Source: Streptomyces flavotricini
GTDB lineage: Bacteria > Actinomycetota > Actinomycetes > Streptomycetales > Streptomycetaceae
Direction: 5' to 3'
Assembly: GCF_020639365.1 (NCBI RefSeq)
Contig: NZ_JAINUL010000001.1
Span: 6,561,157-6,622,766, forward strand
Length of the DNA stretch: 61,610 nt
The translations under genes were made by a program, and so were the position numbers. Within the stretch, counting starts at the first letter, position 1. Every line of letters begins with the position of its first letter. Below are positions 24,541 through 33,639 of the stretch, piece after piece. Under the pieces are notes generated by a model. It searched no databases. It was not told the origin of the DNA and saw nothing but the letters and a program-made list of their open reading frames with translations.

Positions 24541-25491
24541 ATGCCGAACCTGCCCGATGTCGTGCTGTGGTCCATACCTGCCTTCGTGCTGCTCACCGTC
24601 ATCGAGGTGGTGAGCTACCGGCTCCATCCCGACGAGGACGCCGCCGGCTACGACACCAAGGACGCGGCGACGAGCGTCGCCATGGGCCTCGGCAGCATCG
24701 GCTTCGACCTGCTCTGGAAGCTCCCGGTCGTCGCGGTCTTCACGGCGGTCTACGAACTGACCCCGCTGCGCGTGCCGTTCCTGTGGTGGACCGTCCTGCT
24801 GATGCTGCTGGTCCAGGACTTCCTCTACTACTGGCAGCACCGGCTCCACCACGTCATCCGCATCCTGTGGGCCTGCCACGTCGTCCACCACAGCAGCCGG
24901 AACTTCAACCTCACCACCGCCCTGCGCCAGCCCTGGACCAGCGCCACCACCTGGTGGTTCTACCTGCCGATGGTCGCCGTCGGCGTGCACCCGGCCGCGA
25001 TCCCGTTCTGCTACGGGATCAACCTCCTCTACCAGTTCTGGGTCCACACCGAGCGCATCGGGAAGCTCCCGCGACCCTACGAGTACGTCTTCAACACCCC
25101 CTCCCACCACCGCGTCCACCACGCCTCCCAGGGCGGTTACCTGGACCGCAACTTCGGCGGGATCCTGATCGTCTGGGACCGGATGTTCGGCTCCTGGGTG
25201 GGCGAGACCGACAAGCCCGTCTACGGGCTCACCAAGAACATCAACACCTACAACCCCCTGCGCGTCGCCACCCACGAGTACGCCGCCATCGCCCGCGACG
25301 TCCGCGCCGCCGGCAGCTGGCGCGAGCGCGCCGGACGCGTCTTTGGCGGCCCCGGCTGGCAGCCCGCCGCCCCGGCCGCCGCCGACGCGGCCCCGGCCGC
25401 CGAGTCCGCCGCGGCCCCGGCCGCCGAGTCCACGGCCCCGGCCTCCGCCGAGTCCGCCGCCCCCGCGAAGGCCTCGGAGCACGCCGCGTGA
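24541..25491 (+). CDS. Sterol desaturase/fatty-acid hydroxylase family membrane protein
   Basis: A 316-residue membrane-bound di-iron oxygenase-like protein. The histidine clusters are HRLHH (about residue 100), HVVHHSS (about 116) and HHRVHH (about 186), with four or five hydrophobic segments around them, the usual pattern of the fatty-acid hydroxylase superfamily. The last ~45 residues are Ala/Pro/Glu repeats (AAPAAESTAPASAESAAPAK) without structure. ATG 24541 lies 7 nt after TATGGT, so the mRNA may be leaderless. The next gene overlaps by 4 nt (GTGA), so the two are co-transcribed and may act on membrane lipids. Confidence 0.86.
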   Translation: MPNLPDVVLWSIPAFVLLTVIEVVSYRLHPDEDAAGYDTKDAATSVAMGLGSIGFDLLWKLPVVAVFTAVYELTPLRVPFLWWTVLLMLLVQDFLYYWQHRLHHVIRILWACHVVHHSSRNFNLTTALRQPWTSATTWWFYLPMVAVGVHPAAIPFCYGINLLYQFWVHTERIGKLPRPYEYVFNTPSHHRVHHASQGGYLDRNFGGILIVWDRMFGSWVGETDKPVYGLTKNINTYNPLRVATHEYAAIARDVRAAGSWRERAGRVFGGPGWQPAAPAAADAAPAAESAAAPAAESTAPASAESAAPAKASEHAA

Positions 25492-26183
25492 GCGACACCG
25501 ACTCCCGTACGCCCTCCTGGGCGCGCCCCGCGCCCGCGCGGGCGCGGGGCGCCGGTCGCGTCCTGCTCGGCGCCTTCGCCGTCGCCACCGCCGTCGACCT
25601 CGGCTCGCTGCTGGCCGGCTGGCACCTCGGGCACGTCCTCGCCAAGCCGCTGCTGATGCCGCTGCTCGTCGCGTACGTGATCACGCGCAAGGCTCCCCGC
25701 CCGCTGATCGCGGCCCTGCTCTTCGGGTGGGGCGGGGACCTGGCCCTGCTCTTCGACGCCGACCCCGCCTTCCTCGTCGGCATGGGCTCCTTCGCCGCCG
25801 GGCACGTCTGCTACCTCGTGCTCTTCGGCCGCGGGAAGACGCATCCCGCGCTCGGGGGCGCGTACGCCCTCGCGCTCGTCGGGACCGTCGCCCTGCTCTG
25901 GTCGGACCTGCCGGCCGATCTGCGGATCCCGGTCGCCGGGTACAGCCTGCTGCTCACCGCCATGGCCTACCGCTCCAGCGCCCTCGGCCTGCGCGCCGGT
26001 CTCGGAGGGGCGCTGTTCCTGCTCTCCGACACCCTGATCGCCACCGGGGTCGCGGACTGGCCCCAGCCCCCGCGCCCCGACTTCTGGATCATGGCCACCT
26101 ACGCCGCCGCGCAGTACCTGCTCGCCACCGGCGCGCTCTCCGCTCCCGCGCAGGCGTACGGTAGGACGGTCATACAAGACTGA
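25488..26183 (+). CDS. Lysoplasmalogenase-family (YhhN/TMEM86-like) membrane protein
   Basis: A 231-residue YhhN-family protein with about eight membrane segments. Characteristic parts are LAKPLLMPLLVAYV, LLFGWGGDLALLF and FLLSDTLIATG, which carry the conserved Lys and Asp residues of the TMEM86/YhhN fold. Homologues cleave the vinyl-ether bond of lysoplasmalogen. GTG 25488 overlaps the sterol-desaturase-like stop. Coupling to a lipid oxygenase gene suggests ether-lipid or related lipid turnover. Confidence 0.85.
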   Translation: MSDTDSRTPSWARPAPARARGAGRVLLGAFAVATAVDLGSLLAGWHLGHVLAKPLLMPLLVAYVITRKAPRPLIAALLFGWGGDLALLFDADPAFLVGMGSFAAGHVCYLVLFGRGKTHPALGGAYALALVGTVALLWSDLPADLRIPVAGYSLLLTAMAYRSSALGLRAGLGGALFLLSDTLIATGVADWPQPPRPDFWIMATYAAAQYLLATGALSAPAQAYGRTVIQD

Positions 26184-26211
26184 ACCAACTGATCCGGAGG
26201 GCTGCACACCC

Positions 26212-27255
26212 ATGCGCGCCACCGTCATCCACGCCCCGCACGACATCCGCGTGGAGGAGGTGCCCGACGCTGCGATCCAGCGCCCCGAGGACGCCGTCGT
26301 CCGCGTCCTGCGTGCCTGCATCTGCGGCAGCGACCTGTGGGCCTACCGCGGCGAGGCCGAGCGCCAGCCCGGCCAGCGCATCGGCCACGAGTTCCTCGGC
26401 ATCGTCGAGGAGACCGGCTCGGCCGTGTCCGGCCTGAAGGCCGGCGACCTCGTCGTCGCCCCCTTCATGTGGTCCGACGGCACCTGCGACTACTGCTCCG
26501 AGGGCCTGTACACCTCCTGCGTGCACGGCGGCTTCTGGGGCTCGGTCGGCTTCGACGGCGGCCAGGGCGAGGCCGTCCGCGTCCCGCACGCCGACGGCAC
26601 CCTCGTCAAGCTGCCCGGCGCGGCCGTCTCCGACGACCGGCTGCTGACCGGACTGCTGGCCCTCTCCGACGTCATGGGCACCGGGCACCACGCCGCGCTC
26701 GGCGCCGGCGTCCGCAAGGGCTCCACCGTGGCCGTCGTCGGCGACGGCGCAGTCGGCCTGTGCGGGGTCCTCGCCGCCAAGCGCCTCGGCGCCGAGCGGA
26801 TCATCGCTCTGGGCCGCCACACCGCCCGTACGGACATCGCCAAGCTCTTCGGGGCCACCGACATCGTCGCCGAGCGCGGGGAGGCCGCCGAGGCCGCCGT
26901 CCGTGAGCTCACCGGCGGCCAGGGTGCCCACGCGGTCATCGAGGCCGTCGGCACCGAGCAGTCCATGCGCACCGCCGTCAACATCACCCGCGACGGCGGG
27001 GCCATCGGCTACGTCGGCGTCCCGCACGGCAGCGGCACCGGCCTCGACCTCGGTGTGATGTTCGACCGCAACATCACCCTGCGCGGCGGCGTCGCGCCCG
27101 TGCGCGCGTACATCCCGGAGCTGCTGGAGGACGTGCTGAGCGGCGCGATCGACCCGGCGCCCGTCTTCGACCGGGCCGTGTCCCTGGACGAGGTCCCGGA
27201 CGGCTACCGCGCGATGGACGACCGCAGCGCGCTGAAGGTGCTCATCAAGCCCTGA
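26212..27255 (+). CDS. Zinc-dependent alcohol dehydrogenase family protein
   Basis: A 347-residue MDR alcohol dehydrogenase. Catalytic-zinc ligands are in CICGSD (Cys 38-40 region) and GHEFLG; the structural-zinc lobe is shortened (CDYCSEGLYTSC). The Rossmann motif is VAVVGDGAVGLCGVLAAKRL. ATG 26212 follows CCGGAGG. It lies 28 nt after the lysoplasmalogenase gene, so it may be in the same transcript, ending at the hairpin at 27271. The substrate alcohol is unknown. Confidence 0.88.
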   Translation: MRATVIHAPHDIRVEEVPDAAIQRPEDAVVRVLRACICGSDLWAYRGEAERQPGQRIGHEFLGIVEETGSAVSGLKAGDLVVAPFMWSDGTCDYCSEGLYTSCVHGGFWGSVGFDGGQGEAVRVPHADGTLVKLPGAAVSDDRLLTGLLALSDVMGTGHHAALGAGVRKGSTVAVVGDGAVGLCGVLAAKRLGAERIIALGRHTARTDIAKLFGATDIVAERGEAAEAAVRELTGGQGAHAVIEAVGTEQSMRTAVNITRDGGAIGYVGVPHGSGTGLDLGVMFDRNITLRGGVAPVRAYIPELLEDVLSGAIDPAPVFDRAVSLDEVPDGYRAMDDRSALKVLIKP

Positions 27256-27270
27256 CGGCCCGCGACGGGA

Positions 27271-27309
27271 GCAGGGGCCGGCCCGGGGAGTCCCCGGGCC
27301 GGCCCCTGC
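27271..27309 (+). terminator. Perfect 19-bp hairpin between convergent genes
   Basis: The arms 27271-27289 and 27291-27309 are perfectly complementary around a single base. The hairpin lies between the alcohol dehydrogenase and the convergent protease gene and could serve both directions. No U-tract. Confidence 0.8.
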
Positions 27310-27320
27310 CGTTCAGGCCG

Positions 27321-27411
27321 CTGCTTCACGGCCTTCAGCTGCTTCACGGCCTTGGGCCGCGTCACGGCCTTCGGCCACTTCACGGGGCTTCGGCTACTTC
27401 ACGGCCTTCAG
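27321..27411. repeat. Five tandem ~18-bp repeats spanning the protease stop codon
   Basis: Units start at 27321, 27339, 27357, 27375 and 27394, with lengths 18, 18, 18, 19 and 18. Each is close to CTGCTTCACGGCCTTCAG. On the minus strand the first unit encodes the protease C-terminus (LKAVK and the stop); the other four follow the stop as diverged copies, suggesting slippage or duplication at the 3' end. Confidence 0.75.
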
Positions 27412-28935
27412 CGCGTCCACCACGCCGTAGCCGTAGTACCCGGTCTGGCCCCACTTGCTCTGGCACGTCGTGGCGTCGACCAGCGCGCCCGTCGCGTCGT
27501 AGACCTTCTCCGGGCAGGCCGCCTTCGTGGCCTGGGCCTTGAGCATGGCCTGGAGCTGCGAGGGCGTGGCCTTCGGGTGCGCGCTCTTCAGCAGCGCCGC
27601 CACGCCCGCCACGTGCGGTCCGGCCATCGAGGTGCCCTGCTTGTAGCCGTAGCCGCCGCCCGGGACGGTCGACAGCACGCGGCCGTTGGCGTCCGGGGTG
27701 GCCGGGACCTGCCACTTGTCGCCGCCGGGGGCGGCGACGTCGACCACGCCCAGCCCGAAGCTGGAGTAGTACGCCTTGAAGCCCTTGTCGCCGGTGGCGC
27801 TCACCGTGACCACGCCCGGGAGCTGGGTGGGGATGTCCAGGCAGACGTGCGGGTCGATCGTGCGCGGGACCGGGGTGCCGTCGTCCGGGCTCGTGTCGTC
27901 GAGGATGGCGTTCGACGCCAGGTCGTGGTTCGAGTTGCCCGCCGAGGCCACGCTGAGCACGCCCTTGCGCTCGGCGTACTTGGTAGCCCGGCCGAGCGCC
28001 TCCACCAGCGCCTTCTGGTCGTCGTCCGCCTTGCAGTTGTAGAGCCAGGGGTCGACGTAGTAGCTGTTGTTGGTCACCTCGATCCCCTTCTCGGCGGCGA
28101 ACATGAAGCCGCAGACGACCGCCTCGGTGAAGAACAGGCTGGTACCCGGCTCGCTCACCTTGATCGCGGCGACCTGCACGCCCGGCGCGACGCCCGCGAC
28201 GCCGATGCCGTTGCGCGCGGCGGCGATGGTCCCGGCCACGTGCGTGCCGTGGTCGCTGCCGTCGGGGTACGGGCGCCACGCGCCGTCGGTGGTGTCCGCG
28301 ACACCGCCGACACAGTTGGCCGACTGGCCCTTGGAGAAGTTCGGGGCGAGGTCCGGGTGGGTGTCGTCGACACCGGTGTCGATGACGCCCACGGTGACGT
28401 TCCGGCTGCCATCGTTGATCTTGTGCGCCTGATCGGCCCTGATCGCCCGCAGGTCCCACTGGTTGGGCTCCAGCGGCTCCTGACCGTCCGTGGCGGACGC
28501 CGCGGCCTTGGCGGCGTCCGCCGCGCTGAGCCTCTGCGTCGTGCCCTCCTCGGTGGTCGCCACCGTCTGGAGGGGGGCCGTCCGGGTGGCGCCGACCGAC
28601 ACGAACAGGCCGCGCTGCGCGCGCAGCTGCTTGGCGAAGTCCGGGTTCTGGGAGTGTGCGACGACGACCCCGATCTGCTCATAGGACGTCACCACCGTTC
28701 CACCGGCCCGCTCGACTGCCTTCTTCGCGGCCTTGACGGAGGCGTACGTGGTCAGGTTCGCGACGTACGAGAGCTTGGGGCCGGTGGTGTCGGGCTTCGC
28801 CGCGGCCGCCGTACCCGCCGTGTTGCCCAGCGGGGCGGCGGAGGCCGCGACCGAGGGCAGGAAGGCGAGCGAGGCCGTGAGCGCCAGGCCGACCGGAACG
28901 GCGATACGCCGGCGGCCGGGTCCCAGATGAGCCAT
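27394..28935 (-). CDS. Secreted subtilisin-like serine protease (S8)
   Basis: A 513-residue S8 peptidase. The signal peptide has a basic start (GPGRRRIAVPVG), a hydrophobic core and an Ala-x-Ala-like end near ASAAP (about residue 34). An inhibitor-like propeptide (about residues 50-140) is followed by the triad: Asp in GVIDTGVDDTHPDL, His in DHGTHVAGTIAA, Ser in GTSMAGPHVAG; the oxyanion Asn is near ASAGNSNH. ATG 28935 follows GGAGA. The C-terminus lacks any extra domain and ends within the tandem repeat. Exported and self-activated. Confidence 0.93.
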   Translation of the reverse strand: MAHLGPGRRRIAVPVGLALTASLAFLPSVAASAAPLGNTAGTAAAAKPDTTGPKLSYVANLTTYASVKAAKKAVERAGGTVVTSYEQIGVVVAHSQNPDFAKQLRAQRGLFVSVGATRTAPLQTVATTEEGTTQRLSAADAAKAAASATDGQEPLEPNQWDLRAIRADQAHKINDGSRNVTVGVIDTGVDDTHPDLAPNFSKGQSANCVGGVADTTDGAWRPYPDGSDHGTHVAGTIAAARNGIGVAGVAPGVQVAAIKVSEPGTSLFFTEAVVCGFMFAAEKGIEVTNNSYYVDPWLYNCKADDDQKALVEALGRATKYAERKGVLSVASAGNSNHDLASNAILDDTSPDDGTPVPRTIDPHVCLDIPTQLPGVVTVSATGDKGFKAYYSSFGLGVVDVAAPGGDKWQVPATPDANGRVLSTVPGGGYGYKQGTSMAGPHVAGVAALLKSAHPKATPSQLQAMLKAQATKAACPEKVYDATGALVDATTCQSKWGQTGYYGYGVVDALKAVK

Positions 28936-29209
28936 GGGTTCTCCACATCATCCGTGAAAGAAGCCGTCCGCGCGGGTTCGCGCCGACGGCGGGTTCATGA
29001 CAACCGAACCTAGTGCCGACGCTCGACTTTCCGCCATCAGTTCGACGAAATCCGATTCCGAAGAATCATCCGAAGAATCAACGGGTGTTGAACCGTCCCG
29101 ACGCGCCGTACGTGCCGTTGACAAGGGGGGATCAGCGCCACCGTCCCCCCACACGGAGGTTGTTTTGTCCGTCGTCCCCACCGCACCCGCGTCACAAGGA
29201 GAGCCCCCC

Positions 29210-29575
29210 GTGACCACCGAAGCAGCGCCGCCGCACGGCAGCGCGGGAACGCCCGCGGCGAGCCCCACGGCCGAAGAGTTCTCGGCCGTCCAGCAGAGCG
29301 CCGAATTCGCCGAACTGCGCAGTTCCTACCGGTCCTTCGCCTTCCCGCTCACCGTGGCCTTCATCGCCTGGTACCTGCTCTACGTCCTGCTGTCCAACTA
29401 CGCCGGCGGCTTCATGGGGACCAAGCTCTTCGGCAACATCAACGTCGCCCTCGTCTTCGGCCTCGCCCAGTTCGCGACGACGTTCCTCATCGCCTGGCTG
29501 TACTCCCGGCACGCCGCCGCGAACCTCGACCCCAAGGCCGCGGCGATCAAGGCGCGGATGGAGGCAGGCGAATGA
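29210..29575 (+). CDS. DUF485-family membrane protein (partner of acetate symporter)
   Basis: A 121-residue protein with a polar N-terminus and two membrane segments (about residues 48-66 and 80-103) with the DUF485 pattern RSSYRSFAFPLTVAFIAWYL and TFLIAWLYSRHA. DUF485 proteins are encoded directly before ActP symporters. GTG 29210 follows AAGGAGAG, and the stop overlaps the symporter ATG by 4 nt. The ~270 bp upstream contains a TTGACA at 29118 but no other clear gene. Confidence 0.85.
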   Translation: MTTEAAPPHGSAGTPAASPTAEEFSAVQQSAEFAELRSSYRSFAFPLTVAFIAWYLLYVLLSNYAGGFMGTKLFGNINVALVFGLAQFATTFLIAWLYSRHAAANLDPKAAAIKARMEAGE

Positions 29576-31212
29576 GCCACACCCTCCGCCTCGACCTCGC
29601 GACGACCACCGCCGCCGGAGCCGGCGAGCACCGGCCGCTGATCATGACCCTGTTCGGGCTGTTCGTCGTCGCCACCCTCGTCATCACGATCTGGGCCGGC
29701 CGTCAGACCAAGGACGCCGCGGACTTCTACGCGGGCGGCCGCCAGTTCACCGGGTTCCAGAACGGCCTGGCCATCTCCGGCGACTACATGTCCGCCGCGT
29801 CCTTCCTCGGCATCGCCGGCGTCATCGCCCTCAAGGGCTACGACGGCTTCCTGTACTCCATCGGCTTCCTCGTCGCCTGGCTGGTGGCCCTGCTGCTGGT
29901 CGCCGAGCCGCTGCGCAACTCGGGCCGCTACACCATGGGCGACGTCCTCGCCTTCCGGATGCGCCAGCGGCCCGTCCGTACCGCCGCCGGCACCTCCACC
30001 ATCGTGGTCTCGATCTTCTACCTGCTGGCCCAGATGGCCGGCGCCGGCGTGCTGGTCTCCCTGCTCCTCGGGATCACCAGCGACGGCGGCCAGGTCGCGA
30101 TCGTCGCGCTGGTCGGCGTACTGATGATCCTCTACGTCACCATCGGCGGCATGAAGGGCACCACCTGGGTCCAGATGGTCAAGGCCGTCCTCCTGATCGC
30201 GGGCGCGCTGCTCATCACCTTCCTGGTGATGTGGAAGTTCAACTTCAACGTCTCCGACCTGCTGGGCAAGGCCGCCGAGAACAGCGGCAAGGGCTCGTCC
30301 TTCCTGGAGCCCGGACTCAAGTACGGCATCACCGGGACCTCGAAGCTGGACTTCATCTCCCTGGGCCTCGCCCTGGTCCTCGGCACCGCCGGCCTGCCGC
30401 ACATCCTGATCCGCTTCTACACCGTGCCCACCGCCAAGGCCGCCCGTAAGTCGGTGAACTGGGCCATCGGCATCATCGGCGTCTTCTACCTGATGACGAT
30501 CGCCCTCGGCTTCGGCGCCGCCGCCCTGCTCAGCCCCAAGGAGATCACCGACTCCAACCCGTCCGGCAACACCGCCGCCCCGCTCCTCGCCCAGGCCGTC
30601 GGCGGCGGCGCCGACTCCACCGGCGGCGCGATCCTGCTCGCAGTGATCTCCGCGGTGGCCTTCGCGACGATCCTCGCCGTGGTCGCGGGTCTCACCCTCG
30701 CCTCCTCGTCCTCCTTCGCGCACGACATCTACGTCAACGTGATCCGCAAGGGCGAGGCCACCGAGAAGGAAGAGGTACGGGCGGCCCGCTGGTCCACCGT
30801 CGTCATCGGCGCCGTCGCCATCGTCCTCGGAGCACTCGCCCGGGACATCAACATCGCCGGCCTGGTCGCCCTCGCCTTCGCCGTCGCGGCGTCGGCGAAC
30901 CTGCCGACCATCCTCTACAGCCTCTTCTGGAAGCGCTTCACCACCCGGGGCGCGCTCTGGTCGATCTACGGCGGTCTGATCTCGTCGGTGGTCCTGGTGC
31001 TGTTCTCGCCGGTCGTCTCCGGCAACGACAAGACCTCGATGTTCAAGGGGGTCGACTTCCACTGGTTCCCGCTGGAGAACCCCGGCATCGTCTCGATCCC
31101 GCTCGGCTTCCTGCTCGGCTGGCTGGGCACCGTCCTGTCGAAGGAGAAGGCGGACCCCCAGAAGTTCGCGGAACTCGAGGTCCGCTCCCTCACGGGGACG
31201 GGCGCGCACTGA
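29572..31212 (+). CDS. actP: Cation/acetate symporter of the sodium:solute family
   Basis: A 546-residue sodium:solute symporter resembling ActP, which takes up acetate and other short carboxylates. About 13 membrane segments are visible; family landmarks are FYAGGRQFTGFQNGLAISGDYMSAASFLG (read in parts, about residues 52-80), GTAGLPHILIRFYTVP and ASSSSFAHDIYVN. ATG 29572 overlaps the DUF485 stop. The transcript ends at the hairpin at 31249. Substrate specificity is inferred from the family pairing. Confidence 0.88.
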   Translation: MSHTLRLDLATTTAAGAGEHRPLIMTLFGLFVVATLVITIWAGRQTKDAADFYAGGRQFTGFQNGLAISGDYMSAASFLGIAGVIALKGYDGFLYSIGFLVAWLVALLLVAEPLRNSGRYTMGDVLAFRMRQRPVRTAAGTSTIVVSIFYLLAQMAGAGVLVSLLLGITSDGGQVAIVALVGVLMILYVTIGGMKGTTWVQMVKAVLLIAGALLITFLVMWKFNFNVSDLLGKAAENSGKGSSFLEPGLKYGITGTSKLDFISLGLALVLGTAGLPHILIRFYTVPTAKAARKSVNWAIGIIGVFYLMTIALGFGAAALLSPKEITDSNPSGNTAAPLLAQAVGGGADSTGGAILLAVISAVAFATILAVVAGLTLASSSSFAHDIYVNVIRKGEATEKEEVRAARWSTVVIGAVAIVLGALARDINIAGLVALAFAVAASANLPTILYSLFWKRFTTRGALWSIYGGLISSVVLVLFSPVVSGNDKTSMFKGVDFHWFPLENPGIVSIPLGFLLGWLGTVLSKEKADPQKFAELEVRSLTGTGAH

Positions 31213-31248
31213 CACCGTGCTCATCGTGAGATGGGCCGAGCACGCAAC

Positions 31249-31282
31249 GTGGCCGCGTCGTACTTCTCTACGACGCGGCCAC
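31249..31282 (+). terminator. 14-bp hairpin after the symporter gene
   Basis: GTGGCCGCGTCGTA (31249-31262) pairs with TACGACGCGGCCAC (31269-31282) around CTTCTC, 36 nt after the symporter stop. It separates the operon from moaA. Confidence 0.75.
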
Positions 31283-31407
31283 GCCGCGTCTCGTTCATTC
31301 GGGCATCCCTACGCGCCACGGTCGTCGCGTAGGCTCGAATACGGCGCCGGGCCTTTATCCGGACCGGCGCGAACGTCTCTATGGACCGGACAGGGAGGGG
31401 GCCCGAA

Positions 31408-32397
31408 ATGCTTCTGGACACCTACGGCCGCGTGGCCACTGACCTGCGCGTCTCGCTCACCGACCGGTGCAATCTGCGCTGTACGTACTGCATGCCCGAG
31501 GAAGGCCTGCAGTGGCTGGGGAAGTCGGATCTGCTGACCGACGAGGAGATCGTCCGGCTGATCCGCATCGCCGTCACGCACCTCGGGATCACCGAGGTCC
31601 GCTTCACCGGCGGCGAACCGCTGCTCCGCCCCGGCCTGGTCGGGATCGTCGAGCAGTGCGCCGCCCTGGAGCCGCGCCCCCAGATGTCCCTGACCACCAA
31701 CGGCATCGGCCTCAAGCGCACCGCACAGGCGCTCAAGGCCGCCGGGCTGGACCGGGTAAACGTTTCGCTGGACACTCTGCGACCCGAGGTCTTCAAGACC
31801 CTCACCCGCCGTGACCGCCACCGCGACGTCATCGACGGCATGGCCGCGGCCCGCGAGGCCGGTCTGACCCCCGTCAAGGTCAACGCCGTCCTGATGCCGG
31901 GCCTGAACGAGGACGAGGCCCCCGACCTGCTCGCCTGGGCCGTGGAGAACGAGTACGAGCTCCGCTTCATCGAGCAGATGCCGCTCGACGCCCAGCACGG
32001 CTGGAAGCGCGAGGGCATGATCACGGCCGGTGACATCCTCGCCTCGCTGCGCACCCGCTTCACCCTCACCGAGGAAGGCGCCGACGAGCGCGGCTCCGCC
32101 CCGGCCGAGCGCTGGGTGGTCGACGGCGGCTCCGCCACCGTCGGCGTCATCGCCTCGGTCACCCGCCCGTTCTGCGGGGCCTGCGACCGTACGCGGCTCA
32201 CGGCCGACGGCCAGGTCCGTACGTGCCTCTTCGCCACCGAGGAGTCGGACCTGAGGGCCGCGCTGCGCTCCGGGGCTCCCGACGAGGAGATCGCCCGCCT
32301 GTGGAAGGTGGCGATGTGGGGCAAGAAGGCCGGGTCCGGGCTCGACGACCCGTCCTTCCTGCAGCCCGACCGCCCGATGTCCGCGATCGGCGGCTGA
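31408..32397 (+). CDS. moaA: GTP 3',8-cyclase MoaA (molybdenum cofactor)
   Basis: A 329-residue radical-SAM enzyme for the first step of molybdopterin synthesis. The N-terminal cluster motif is CNLRCTYC (C-x3-C-x2-C, about residues 24-31); the C-terminal cluster cysteines are in PFCGACDRTRLTADGQVRTC. FTGGEPLLRP and NVSLDTLRPEVF are family signatures, and the chain ends in the conserved Gly-Gly needed with MoaC. ATG 31408 has GGGAGGGGG upstream; a longer in-frame start at 31381 is less likely. It stands alone without other moa genes here. Confidence 0.94.
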   Translation: MLLDTYGRVATDLRVSLTDRCNLRCTYCMPEEGLQWLGKSDLLTDEEIVRLIRIAVTHLGITEVRFTGGEPLLRPGLVGIVEQCAALEPRPQMSLTTNGIGLKRTAQALKAAGLDRVNVSLDTLRPEVFKTLTRRDRHRDVIDGMAAAREAGLTPVKVNAVLMPGLNEDEAPDLLAWAVENEYELRFIEQMPLDAQHGWKREGMITAGDILASLRTRFTLTEEGADERGSAPAERWVVDGGSATVGVIASVTRPFCGACDRTRLTADGQVRTCLFATEESDLRAALRSGAPDEEIARLWKVAMWGKKAGSGLDDPSFLQPDRPMSAIGG

Positions 32398-32426
32398 GGG
32401 CCCCGGCCCGGCCGGAGCGACGCCTC

Positions 32427-32693
32427 CTAGGCCCGCTCCGAGCCCTCCGGCCGGACCCACTCGTCGAGCTTCACGACGTCCTTGAGGAACCCGCGCACCC
32501 CCAGGAACTGTGAGAGGTGCTCCCGGTGCTCCTCGCAGGCGAGCCAGGTCTTGCGGCGCTCCGGCGTGTGCAGCTTCGGGTTGTTCCACGCCAGGACCCA
32601 GACGGCCGCTTCGCGGCAGCCCTTGGCCGAACAGGTGGGCGCGTCCGCGGGTTCGGTGGAACGGGCGGAGCCGGGGGAGTCAGGGGAGTTCAC
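32427..32693 (-). CDS. Small conserved protein with a putative zinc site
   Basis: An 88-residue protein with C21-x4-C26 (PTCSAKGCREAAVW) and C53-x2-H56 (LACEEHREHLSQFL), which could bind zinc. The middle, WNNPKLHTPERRKTW, is conserved in actinobacteria in my memory. GTG 32693 has TGAGG just upstream. It is convergent with moaA, 29 bp apart. Function unknown. Confidence 0.7.
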   Translation of the reverse strand: MNSPDSPGSARSTEPADAPTCSAKGCREAAVWVLAWNNPKLHTPERRKTWLACEEHREHLSQFLGVRGFLKDVVKLDEWVRPEGSERA

Positions 32694-32726
32694 GCCTCAA
32701 CCCTACAAACCCCTGTCACGGAAAGG

Positions 32727-32764
32727 CGACGCCGAGCAGCCACGGGGGGAGCTGCCCGGCGTCG
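32727..32764 (-). terminator. Imperfect hairpin after the DUF3099 gene
   Basis: CGACGCCGAGCAGC (32727-32740) and GCTGCCCGGCGTCG (32751-32764) pair at 13 of 14 positions around a 10-nt loop. It lies between the DUF3099 stop and the next minus-strand gene. Confidence 0.6.
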
Positions 32765-32839
32765 GTCCGTCGCTCCGACGGGGGATGCGGAGCGCGTAGG
32801 CAGTATGTCACGCGGGACCCGCTGCGGTGCACCGGAACT

Positions 32840-33172
32840 TCATGATTGATCTGAGCTTTTCTTGAGGTTTCCCGCGTCCAGTGCGGGGCGCACAGGCGAC
32901 GGGATGAAGTGCGAGGGCAGCGAGGGGGTCGACTCGCGCCCCGCGTTGGCGATGACCACGGCCACGTACGGCAGCAGCGCGCCCGCGACGAGCGTCACGA
33001 TCGCCACGGGACGTTCCACGTTCCACAGGATCACCGTCGCCAGCACGGAGAGCGTCCTGATCATCATCGAGATGACGTACCGGCGCTGCCGTCCCCGCAC
33101 GTCCTCGTCGAGGCCCATCCGGGCTCCGGTGATCCGGAAGACCTCGGCCCCGTTCCGCTTCTTCCGCTCCAC
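32840..33172 (-). CDS. DUF3099-family membrane protein
   Basis: A 110-residue protein with the DUF3099 opening EVFRITGARMGLDEDVRGRQ and two membrane segments (about residues 33-50 and 55-75). GTG 33172 has GGTGGAG directly upstream; an in-frame start at 33331 would add 53 residues of uncertain quality. It is divergent from the YeaQ-like gene. Function unknown; the family is common in actinobacteria. Confidence 0.75.
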   Translation of the reverse strand: MERKKRNGAEVFRITGARMGLDEDVRGRQRRYVISMMIRTLSVLATVILWNVERPVAIVTLVAGALLPYVAVVIANAGRESTPSLPSHFIPSPVRPALDAGNLKKSSDQS

Positions 33173-33352
33173 GCTCCACCGCCCGATCCGCCTGCCGGAC
33201 ACTCCCCGGTCCGGACCCCTCCCACCGTACGCCGCCCGCCCGGTGGCGAGGAGAGGGGGTGTCCCCCGAATGGGGCTGTCCGAAATGCGCAGTACGCCGT
33301 ACGGGTTGAAACTGGGCCCACATGCGCACAACGCGCCACGAGGAGGCTCGAC

Positions 33353-33631
33353 ATGTCATGGTTGTGGGCGATCATCGTCGGTTTCGTGCTGGGCCTCATC
33401 GCCCGGGCCGTCCTGCCCGGCAAGCAGCATCAGCCCCTCTGGCTGACCACCCTGTTCGGCATCGTCGGCGGCGTCCTCGGCAACGCCGTCGCGGTGTGGA
33501 TCGGCGTCGGGGAGACCAAGGGCATCGACTGGACCCGGCACCTGCTGCAACTCGCCGGAGCGGTGCTGATCGTCGCTCTCGGTGAGATGGTCTACAAGTC
33601 GCTCAAGGGTGGCAGCAAGCAGATGACCTGA
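33353..33631 (+). CDS. GlsB/YeaQ/YmgE-family stress membrane protein
   Basis: A 92-residue transglycosylase-associated-type protein with three membrane segments: WLWAIIVGFVLGLIARAVLP, TTLFGIVGGVLGNAVAVWIG and LLQLAGAVLIVALGEMVY. The pattern GFVLGLIARAVLPG and GIVGGVLG is the family signature. ATG 33353 has GAGGAGG upstream. Family members are induced by general stress in many bacteria. It ends just before a strong bidirectional hairpin. Confidence 0.88.
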   Translation: MSWLWAIIVGFVLGLIARAVLPGKQHQPLWLTTLFGIVGGVLGNAVAVWIGVGETKGIDWTRHLLQLAGAVLIVALGEMVYKSLKGGSKQMT

Positions 33632-33639
33632 GGGCGGCA

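Noticed and set aside
27321..27411. CRISPR array
   Set aside because: Units are contiguous, without spacers, and encode the protease C-terminus.
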